From assembly GCA_035582835.1 (NCBI GenBank), contig JAYKAV010003266.1, positions 5,028,596-5,092,595 of the forward strand: 64,000 nt of DNA, written 5' to 3'. This document shows positions 12,901-21,615 of this stretch, piece after piece (position 1 is the stretch's first letter; each line of letters opens with the position of its first letter). The translations under genes were made by a program, and so were the position numbers. The notes under the pieces were generated by a model. The model saw nothing but the letters and a program-made list of their open reading frames with translations. It ran no database searches and was not told where the DNA came from. The DNA comes from Phoebastria nigripes. Taxonomy: Eukaryota; Chordata; Aves; Procellariiformes; Diomedeidae.

Positions 12901-14501
12901 GTGTCCTGGCTTTGCGACATGTTTGCGTTCAACCTCCCGCTTGCAGGTTTTGTCCTCTCCCTCAGCTGCTCGTTTGATCTCGCAGGGAGCTCTGACGTTG
13001 CTTGGCGCTGACGGCTTTCCAGCAAATCCAAGGAGCTGGCTGCGGCTCAAGTTCAATGTGCTGGGTGTGAGGGTCTGCTGCGGGAGGGAAAATGAGCCCA
13101 AGGAGTCCTGGGTCACTGCTGCCCTCCCCCAGCAAGCCCTGTGCTGTGGCGTGGGCTTGGGCATGGGTCGCAGACCGTCCTATTGCTTGGGGGTTGCCCT
13201 TGTACGAGTACCCCTGCAAGTAGCTTGCTCACTTCACTCTAATGCGGGCTTGAAGATGCTGCATCAGTTTAACTTGTGCCTGCAAATTGAGGCTTTCCTG
13301 GTGGAAGCTAGATTTCAGTGGCTTTTCTGATGGATATTTCTCCACTTAAAAATAGCTCCTTTAAGGAAGTGGATGCCACTCTACATAGACTGGGCTTGAG
13401 ATATTAATTACTCAAGCAAGAGTCAGTTTAGGAATCAAGATCTGGAGGTAAATGAGCACCGGGATGTTGCAGTGTGAGCTGGACACTCGGGTGAGATCCG
13501 GCATGGTTAGGAGGGAGGTGGGAATGGCTCTGCGATGGTCACGATACCGATGATGCATCACTTGCATGAGTGATGGCTTGAGTTTTTGTGGGCTATTTGG
13601 GATGGACTAAGGCAAACAAGGAGCGGAAGCGCGCGGCGAGGAGGACGGGGCCGTTCCTCCCACAGGAAACCCGGGATTAAGACACTAGCTGGATTGTGCG
13701 GCCATCGCGATCATGCTGCTGGACCCCGTGGCTGAGCACGGCCCGGCAGCTGCGCGGAGCAACAGCAACACGTTCAACCCAGCGGCTCTTGGCAGAGGAG
13801 CCNGGGCCAGTTACAACACGACGAGTGAAAATAAACACCAACGCTGTAACTGGCAGCGCTGTAACGGGAAGGAGCATGAGTGCAGGGGCCGGCAGGAAGC
13901 CATCAGTCTTGCAGATGGCTCGCACAGGCCAGGGGCTTTCGGCCACTGCCTGCTGCCGTGCTGAGCCCTGCTCCCCCAGCATCTCCCACCCACGGGCACG
14001 GAGCCGCTGCGCCCTGATCAGCCGCTGCCCTCGATCTGAGCTCTGCCTTGGCTGGGTGGGGATGGAGGATGAAGCCAGCCCGATGAAGCCAGCCCTACCT
14101 TAATCTTTCTGGTGGTGTTGGCTCTGTCAAACCCCGGCCTTGGCTACCACCATGACATGCCAGGGTGCTAGCGGCTCTGAGGGACATTGTCTGAGGCAGT
14201 GTTTCTGCTATGGGACTTGCAAGCTGGGGAGCCCAGGTCCCTGGATGGTGTCTGGGCTGGTTTGTGGTCTGGGTTCTGTCTGCTGGGCTTTAAATACGAT
14301 TCCAGTGAGCTTTTGCTTCCTTGAGTCCTACAGAGTGTTTATACCAGAGTGCAAAGTGACCTTTAAAAGGCCCCGGGTTCTGCTTGTCTCCCTGGATAAG
14401 GAGAGAAAGCAGAGCAGGACTAGCGTGGTTACACACCGCCCCGCCGCTGAGATGCTCTGCGTTCAGAGCTGACACCGTGCGTTTCTCCCTNTGTCCCGCA
14501 G
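3525..14501 (+). other. Large presumed PPARD intron, no gene seen
   Basis: About 11 kb separate the likely 5' UTR exon from the PPARD start-codon exon. Scattered open frames are short, overlap on both strands and match no family I know, so I read them as chance frames. A 31-base T run lies at 6929-6959. Single Ns occur at 4931, 5611, 6717, 8486, 8678, 9073, 10926, 11398, 11667, 12136, 12227, 13803 and 14491. Enhancers or alternative PPARD promoters could be here, but I cannot identify any by eye. Confidence 0.5.
6929..6959. repeat. Poly(T) run, about 31 bases
   Basis: An uninterrupted T run lies in intronic sequence. It may be a simple repeat or the reverse-strand tail of an old retroinsertion. 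I see no recognisable retroelement body beside it. Length is likely unreliable in the assembly. Confidence 0.8.
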
Positions 14502-14600
14502 GCTAGCAGGAACAGCCTGGTAGGGTCCATCTCGGATAGACGCGGATGATGCCAGAGCTATGACAGGGATTGCAGTCTTGGCACTGAGGGGTGATCAATT
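14502..14600 (+). promoter_or_regulatory. PPARD: PPARD 5' leader on the start-codon exon
   Basis: The acceptor TGTCCCGCAG ends at 14501. The remaining 99 bases precede the PPARD ATG and carry two overlapping upstream ORFs, listed separately. Blocks such as GATGCCAGAGCTATGAC match the human PPARD leader as I remember it, which supports both the exon border and the gene identity. Confidence 0.7.
14546..14563 (+). CDS. PPARD uORF1, 5 codons
   Basis: ATG ATG CCA GAG CTA TGA begins 55 bases upstream of the PPARD start. Its TGA overlaps the ATG of the next uORF (sequence CTATGA), an arrangement that permits termination followed by re-initiation. It probably acts as a translational brake on PPARD; that role is inferred. 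Confidence 0.5.
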   Translation: MMPEL

Positions 14601-14667
14601 ATGGAACAACTACAGGAGGAAGTACCTGAGGTCAGGGAAGAGGAGGAGGAAGAGGAAGAGGCAGTGA
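14560..14667 (+). CDS. PPARD uORF2, 35 codons, overlaps the main start
   Basis: This frame starts at the ATG inside CTATGACAGG and ends at TGA 14665-14667. It therefore runs past the PPARD ATG at 14601 in another frame. Ribosomes that translate it cannot simply re-initiate at the main start, so it should reduce PPARD output. In the human leader as I recall it, the same ATGAC sits 41 bases before the main ATG in the same relative frame. The peptide itself becomes Arg/Lys-rich because it reads the acidic codons of PPARD out of frame, so it is probably not a functional protein. Confidence 0.45.
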   Translation: MTGIAVLALRGDQLWNNYRRKYLRSGKRRRKRKRQ

Positions 14668-17600
14668 TGGTGGCAAGCGGACCCTCGGACCCAACTGGAG
14701 GACCAGACAGCTCGCTGCCTTCAAGCAGCTACACAGGTGAGTGGAGCTGCAGGAGCTCCTCTATCCCTGGAGCATCCAGGCATCCATGTCCTCCGGGCAG
14801 TGTGCTCAGCTGCAAAGGGCAGAGGACCTGCCCGTGAATGGAGTTTGGTTTGTTTTAATCTCTTCCCTTTGTGAAATAATGCATCAAGAGCTAAGTTATG
14901 GAGAGGCTTATTTCTTCCTCTGCCGTCACTGCACAGCCATTGGAGCGGGTTGGGAGATGGAAATTAAAAGGACGGGCGGGTAACGTGGTGCCCCAGATGG
15001 GGAGGACTCTCAGGGTGCTTGAGAACGCTTCCCTGGCCACTTCTTGAAGTCCTCAGTGCAAACTGATTGCAGGAGCTGGAGGAGAAGGTTTGTTGCTGCT
15101 AAAGAGGCTCCTCCAGAGCCCCGGGCGTTCCAGCTGGGCAGCCCTGTACCAGCCGCCTGCCAACTGGGGATTATAAAATTTGCTGGTTGGGTTTCATTGC
15201 CTTGACATGAATGCCAGAGGGAAGATATCAGCATTGATATGGAGACTCTCAGCTGCTGGGCACACTGGGGGCACTCTTGGCTCTGTGCATGGCATCTGCC
15301 TGCAGCCAGTGCCTGGTCTCAGAGGTTAACTGCCCAGATGCAATGCCAGTGGCAGGCTGGGACAGTGCTGGAAATCGCTCGTCAGCCCCATGGCTGGAGG
15401 AGTTAGACGCAACACTGGGCTTGTGGCTACTACACGAAAGGACACATCCCTTTGTGTGTTTGCAGACCTTTCGCAGAGCTCCTCTCCCTCCCTGTCGGAC
15501 CAACTGCAGATGGGCTGCGAGGAGGCGGCCTTGGGAGCGCTAAACGTGGAGTGCAGGGTCTGCGGAGACAAAGCCTCGGGGTTTCACTACGGTGTGCATG
15601 CCTGCGAGGGCTGCAAGGTACGTACGCCCTGGGGAGGGCTGGGTTCAGCAATGCCAAGCAGAGATTAGACCCCAGGGAGCACGCCATCTCTTCAAACGCA
15701 GGTTTGCAGCAAAGCAGGGATGCAGGATTGAGTGATTGTAAAAAAAACATTTGCAACCTGTCCAGAGAGTGTGGAGTGTAGAGGCAGGCATGCAAATACT
15801 GTCCTGGGGGAGGCAGCTGAGATGTGTATGGCCCAAATCTTGCCCCATCATGCTTTATTTTGTAAGGCAAATCCATCTATCCCCACAGAGACCCTGGCTT
15901 TGCTTTTAAAGATGCTTTCTGTGCTGCGGATCAGCAGTGAGCTGGGTGTTTATCCCCCTGGGATCGCTGGCTGCAGCTTGGATGTGCCTCTGAAATTCTT
16001 TCCCCCACAGCAGATGCCAGCGGGGCTGCGTTAGTGGCCCAGGTCCTGCCAGGCATTCCTGCAGGCTGGGGCCGGCCCGCAGCTTGTTCCTTCATCCCTC
16101 CCTGCTGGCTGCCTGCAGTATCACACACGCGGTATCTGGCACCGGCCCGTCGGCTGCCCTCCACGGTTCCTCCTCTGCAGCCCCCTTCTCCCACCACACA
16201 TCCTCTCCTTGAGATAGAGACTCTGCTTGTGTCAAAGAGACCCAGGGCTCCTCCTCTTCACCCGGCTGAACCTCCATGAGGCTCCTGGGGATAATAAACC
16301 AGCCTGGTCCCAAACCACGGGTGCTAACACTGCTGTTCCCTTGTCCCCCTGCTCCGCGTCCCCCTCTGTGCCACCTGCCTGCAGGGTTTCTTCCGCCGGA
16401 CGATCCGCATGAAGCTGGAGTACGAAAAGTGTGAGCGGAGCTGCAAGATTCAGAAGAAGAACCGGAACAAGTGCCAGTACTGCCGCTTCCAGAAATGCCT
16501 CTCGCTGGGCATGTCGCATAACGGTGAGTGTCACCGCTGTCCACTGGGTGCCATCTGCCCTTCTGTGAAGGGTTCGCGCGGGGACGCTGTATGTAGCTTG
16601 CTTTATCCCGTGGCTCTCTTGCTAGGGGATCATCTTTCAAACCCAATGCTTTCAGCCTTTGACTCTTCATCCCCTTCTTCTGTACGAGAAGGGGCTGTTC
16701 ATTCCCACCGTGCAGGCTGGCTGTTGGCACGTGGCTGTCCCTTACAGGTTGACCCAGAGGGAACTGGACACACAGATTGTTCTTCTGTGCTGGGATTTTT
16801 AAACTTCAGGTGTAACCATCTTGTTCCCAGCCAAGCAAAGGTGTTTATGTGGGAAGCAGGGTTTGTGCGAGAGCCCAGAGGAGTGGGGAAGGGAGCTTAG
16901 TGTGAGGTTGTGTTGGCAAGGGTAGCAGTAATGGCTGGTTCATGAAGGTGTTGATGCCAGAGGAGCTGCAGCCCTGGAGGAGCATNGCGTTGCGTAGCTG
17001 CAGGTGTTCACCAGCAGACCTCTGTCTGCGGTGGCAGAGCAGACTGCTGCCTCCCTGGACGCGTCTCCTGGGGTCATCCCCAGTGTCCTGACCCACCGGT
17101 TTTGCCCCTCTGACAGCAATCCGCTTTGGCCGCATGCCGGAAGCAGAGAAGAGGAAGCTGGTGGCAGGGCTGACGGCGAGTGAGATCAGCTGCCAGAACC
17201 CGCAGGTGGCCGACCTGAAAGCTTTCTCCAAGCACATCTACAATGCCTACCTGAAAAACTTCAACATGACCAAAAAGAAGGCGAGAGGTATCTTGACCGG
17301 GAAGGCCAGCAGCACCCCAGTAAGTTTCCTCCCCGGGGCAGGCGGGGTTGGCTGTGAAACAACAGGGGAGGCTGTTCTCTGGGAGATGCTGCACATCTCT
17401 CTCCTGCTGTAGCTGTTCCACATGCACCAGTTCCCAGCTGCAGCCAGGTGGGCTCTANGCATCCTGCCCCTCACTGGGAATATTCCCATTGTTCTGCAGA
17501 CTTGTGCTGTTGTGGGTGGATGCAGATTGCCCGGGCACTGACAGGCAGACAAATGCGAGTATCCTTGGCAGAGCTGGTATCTCAAGTCCCTGCGGTGGGT

Positions 17601-18730
17601 TCCTAACTGCTTGCTTCTTTTTCAAGCAGCCTTTTGTGATCCACGACATGGACACCTTGTGGCAGGCAGAAAAGGGGCTGGTCTGGAAACAGCTAGTGAA
17701 TGGCATTCCCCCCTACAAGGAGATCGGGGTGCACGTCTTCTACCGCTGCCAGTGCACCACGGTGGAGACTGTGCGGGAGCTCACAGAGTTCGCCAAGAGC
17801 ATTCCCAGCTTCATAGGCCTCTACTTGAATGACCAAGTGACTCTGCTGAAGTACGGGGTGCACGAGGCCATCTTTGCCATGCTGGCCTCTATCATGAACA
17901 AGGATGGGCTGTTGGTGGCCAACGGGAATGGCTTCGTGACCCGCGAGTTCCTGCGTAGCCTGCGCAAGCCCTTCAACGAGATCATGGAGCCCAAATTTGA
18001 GTTTGCTGTGAAATTCAATGCGCTGGAGCTGGATGACAGTGACCTGTCTCTGTTTGTGGCTGCCATTATCCTGTGCGGAGGTGAGCGGGCGCTCTTGGCC
18101 ATGCGAGTCTTGGGAAGAGTCCTCCTGTACTTAGAGGCGGTTGGGGCTGGGCTGGGGGTGCTGAGCTGCAGCTGGCCCTGAGATCAGCCAGGGGTGTCTT
18201 AGGGGGATGAGAGAAGAACTGAACAGTTCCAAACCCAAAGCTTCTCCATGGGGGTGACGCCTAGCAAGCTTGGACCAAGAACAAGGAGCGTAGAAGTGGC
18301 ATCTCCTCCTTGTATGCTGCTAGGGGATATGTTGTCCAAGAGCACACTTCTCCCCTTGTCTAGCTGAGAAGGTTGGAGTCACGGTGGGTGGGTTACAGTC
18401 CCCGTCTCCCTTTCCCCAGGAGGAGCATGTGCTTTGGAGGGCTCCACCATAACACTACAGCTACCGTGCTTCCTCTCCACAGACCGTCCTGGCCTGATGA
18501 ACGTGAAGCAGGTGGAGGAGATCCAAGACAACATCCTGCGAGCGTTGGAGTTTCACCTGCAGTCTAACCACCCGGATGCCCAGTACCTCTTCCCCAAGCT
18601 GCTGCAGAAGATGGCCGACCTGCGGCAGCTGGTGACGGAGCATGCCCAGCTGGTGCAGAAGATCAAGAAGACAGAAACGGAGACATCTCTGCACCCGCTT
18701 CTGCAGGAGATCTACAAGGACATGTACTAA
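14601..18730 (+). CDS. PPARD: Peroxisome proliferator-activated receptor delta
   Basis: Ligand-activated nuclear receptor that pairs with RXR on PPRE sites and controls fatty-acid oxidation and energy genes. Coding exons are 14601-14736, 15466-15617, 16385-16523, 17117-17319, 17630-18080 (or 17627-18080) and 18483-18730; every junction is GT-AG and in phase. The protein is 442 aa; human is 441. An acidic N-terminal domain (residues 1-72) precedes the DNA-binding domain, with zinc finger 1 Cys75, 78, 92, 95 and zinc finger 2 Cys112, 116, 126, 129. The three-residue spacing between Cys112 and Cys116 is the PPAR D-box signature, and the P-box reads CEGCKGFF. The hinge is followed by the ligand-binding domain (about 211-442), ending in the AF-2 helix [10 protein letters not shown] with the ligand-contacting Tyr438. 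No Ns fall in the exons. The start is chosen by homology (MEQ...) and by the uORF-bearing leader. Delta rather than alpha or gamma follows from the N-terminus and C-terminus. Confidence 0.97.
17620..17632 (+). promoter_or_regulatory. PPARD: NAGNAG tandem splice acceptor, PPARD exon 5
   Basis: The acceptor reads TTCAAGCAG followed by CCT TTT GTG. Splicing after AAG (17626) or after CAG (17629) keeps the frame and gives STP-Q-PFVIHD or STP-PFVIHD. The choice adds or drops one Gln at the hinge/ligand-domain junction. The downstream CAG is the stronger AG context. Confidence 0.6.
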
Positions 18731-19819
18731 GGACCTGTTATTTATGAGAATGAAGCCATGGATTCCCATCAAGACTCTTTGTACAGAAACAAAGAAAACC
18801 TTTCCCCATGTCTTCCATTTCTTCTACTGGAAACTCTTTTCTATGTGACCCTGACGTACGGTACATAGGGCAAGATGCCGTAAGATTTTGCAGCCACCAC
18901 CTGCTAGGCCAGGGCTTCCGTTAACACACACTAACACATTTACAAAGGCAAATCATAAGCTACTGTGTCCGTTACTACGGTCCAGCTCTTCAGCTGCTCC
19001 CCGGGGCCTCTGGAGCGGCCAGCCAGTTTACATGGCCCCAGACGGTGGGGTTCCTGCGGCAGCTTGGGAATGGCGGGGGATGCTGTGGTCATTAAGAGAC
19101 CCGAACGCGGTGCGGGTATCCACCGGGGCCAGCAACAGCACTTACAGCGTGTCTTGATTTTCTTTTTTATATTGCACTCCGACGACGTAGTCCTGAGCCG
19201 TGAAGTCTAGGACAGTGTAATGAAAGGATGTTTCTCTCTTTCCCAAAGAAAAGCCAGAGTATTTGAAGACGGGTAGGGCTGTCCTAGCAGAGACCCTCAG
19301 CTGCAGCCCCCCCCTCGCTGTGCAGTGTATTCCTGTCTCCCAGAGGGATTGTGTGATCTCTGCCTTCCCCCGAGTGCCGTGTGGGAGCCCTTGCTCCTGG
19401 TACCCCCGTTTCAGAGGGACCCTGCCCCTCAGCACCTCAGTATGAGAGAGAGAGGGATGGGGAGGTGGGAGGGAAAGGGTTTGCCTCATAAAAATTCACC
19501 TTCAGAGCAGAGGCCAGAATCTGTTTGTTTCCCCAGGCTTTTCTGCGCAGACATGAGTTACCAGAAAGGTCTGTGCGGGGCCAGGGGCAGGCCTGGGACT
19601 GGTTGGGTTTAGGTGGCAGGGCTTGCAGCTTGTCCTGCAGCTCCCTTCCCAAGCCCCGGAGGGCTCTGGGGGTTTTGCAGGGCAGTGCGGGCAGCAGAGC
19701 CTCCCCAGCAGCACGGCTCCTGTGAGCACCAGAGCAAGCAGAGTCTTCAGCAACACCAGCAAGGGGAAAGCAAAGCCATGGCCAGCCCACAGCGCTCGTG
19801 ATGCTGAAAGGGCATTGAC

Positions 19820-19975
19820 CTGTCTGTTAACTGCCCTGCCTCAGTTTCCCCTCTGTGAAAGGGAGCTGGATTGTCACCTGCTCTCTGCTCGGAGGGGGAG
19901 CACGAGGATTAATTAGTGCATTGGTTGCAAAGAGCTTTGCAGCTGTAAAACACAGTATAAATGCCAAGTATTTAT
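19820..19975 (+). repeat. MIR-like SINE remnant in PPARD 3' UTR
   Basis: The diagnostic MIR core TGCCTCAGTTTCCCC is followed by TCTGTGAAAGG, GAGGATTAATTAGTGCATTG, AAAGAGCTTTGCAG and GTATAAATGCCAAGTA. These match the order of the MIR 3' region (GAGGATTAAATGAG..., AAAGCGCTT..., ...AGTAAGCGC). The copy is sense-oriented to PPARD and would be transcribed in its UTR. Confidence 0.65.
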
Positions 19976-20549
19976 AAAAGGGGAGGGAAAGGGTGGGATG
20001 CTCACAATGAGCAGGACCTTCCTGGCAAGCGCGGCCAGGTCGGGGAAGCTGTCCTGCCCTCCTCTGCTGCCATCCCAAGTGCAGGGACAGCTCCAGGCTT
20101 CGGGGTCTGCCTAAACCCAGAGCTGTTCTGGGACTTTACCTCGCAACTTCTCGCAGCTGTAGTGAAACGCCACGGTGCTGCCTGTGCCCGGGACAGGACC
20201 CCTGCGTGGGGGGGCTGCGTCACCCGGGCCCTGGGAGAGAGGATGGACCCGGGAAGGGCTCAGTCCCCTCTCAGGATGATGGTGTCTGACCTAAGAAGCG
20301 GCACTTACCCGTCTGCAGCTCGTGGTCCCGTGTGTCCCGAGGAGCCTTATTAAAATACTGATAGTCCCAAGGAGGGGTTGTGGGAGCAAATTAGTTGGTT
20401 TTATTTTATTTTCCTCCTCTTCAGGGTAGCAGATTTCCCTGGTGCAATAATTCCTTTAAAACCCGAAGGGGAAGAGCGCTGGGCTTTCCCTCCGTGTCAC
20501 AGGGCTGGCCGGTCCCAAACCTGCCCCTGCTGCCACCCTCCGGCTCCTT

Positions 20550-20655
20550 GCCGTGCCTCAGCTTCCCTGCCCTCTGCCCGCCCAGCCCCTTCCCCTTCCT
20601 ACCTCGCAGGGGTGTTATGAATTACCGTTTCTAAAGCACTTTGAAGCCCTCTCGG
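20550..20655 (+). repeat. Second MIR-like SINE remnant in PPARD 3' UTR
   Basis: GTGCCTCAGCTTCCC is followed after a divergent stretch by CCTACCTCGCAGGGGTGTTA, TGAATTA and CTAAAGCACTTTGAA. This parallels the MIR blocks CCTACCTCATAGGGTTGTTG, GGATTAAATGAG and AAAGCGCTT. It is more diverged than the copy near 19.9 kb. Confidence 0.5.
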
Positions 20656-20902
20656 GGAAGGCACCAGAGACGTGCATGTGCTGGATGGAGCCCAGGGGAT
20701 TTGTCCTTCCCGAAGCCCCCGGTGGCATCCCCCGCCGTGGCCGGCCTGCGGGACTCACGTGCTCATCACCTGGGGAACTTTTTGCTCTTCCCTCCTCGAC
20801 AGTGTAACAACCCTCAAACTGAAATGTATATTTTTGCTAGAAGTACAAACCTCCAAGTGTTTTTAATAATATAAATAGTGTCCACAAACTGACTTGACTT
20901 TA

Positions 20903-20908
20903 AATAAA
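20903..20908 (+). terminator. PPARD: PPARD poly(A) signal AATAAA
   Basis: A canonical AATAAA in an AT-rich context (TTTAAATAAATCTGAACTAAA) lies 2.17 kb after the PPARD stop. It is followed about 20 bases later by the start of more GC-rich intergenic sequence. Confidence 0.7.
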
Positions 20909-21615
20909 TCTGAACTAAATATTTAAGAACCTTTTAGCATCCAGCCTTTCTTTGTGGGATTTCTCTCGGCCCCTGGGGGGGCTGCCCTCGGGAGAGTTTC
21001 CAGCAGAGGCGATGGGATTTGCTGGATTTGCTGTGATTTCCAGGGATTTGCCATGATTCCCAGGTCTTGTAGCTGCTGTGGTTTTCCTGCCTGCGTTTCC
21101 CATCAAACCTAAAAGCAGCAAGAGCCGGTCGTGAGCAGGGTCCCAGCCTCAGAGCCAAGCGCNTCCTGCCCCAAATCTTTGCCGTGGCCCTTGCTGCAGG
21201 GTGAAGCTGGGCAATGAGCTGAGCCTGGCTGTAGCCACCCCAAGATGGGCGAGGATGGGCTCAGGGACAGCCCGGCCATATGCTGGCACCGGGCTCTGCT
21301 CTTGGCCGGGTCTGAACACCCGAGAGTTTGCGGGGAGCAGCTGCAGACCCCCTGCCAGGCTTTCCTCTCCCCCCTCTTCGAGTGCCCCCGGGGGAAGCCG
21401 TGCCATTGCCCCCAGCCTTTCCCATGCGGCTGGGGGCACAGAGAGCCCTGAAGGTNCCCGCTGGGGTGGGGGGAGCGGCAGGGCGAGGGTTAAGCCGCTG
21501 TGCCTGCCGGGCAGGTGACGGTTACCTGGGTGGGGAGCGGCTGCGCCCACCGGCCCATCCAAGGCCATAAATAGCCCTGGGAGGGTAGCCAGCCCTCTTG
21601 GCTGCCGGGGAGAAG

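Larger units (their letters stand above)
18731..20925 (+). other. PPARD: PPARD 3' UTR
   Basis: About 2.2 kb lies between the PPARD stop and a strong AATAAA at 20903-20908. No other gene is visible. Two MIR-like SINE remnants lie inside. The UTR end is inferred from the poly(A) signal; earlier weak signals such as ATTAAA near 20350 could give shorter forms. Confidence 0.65.
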
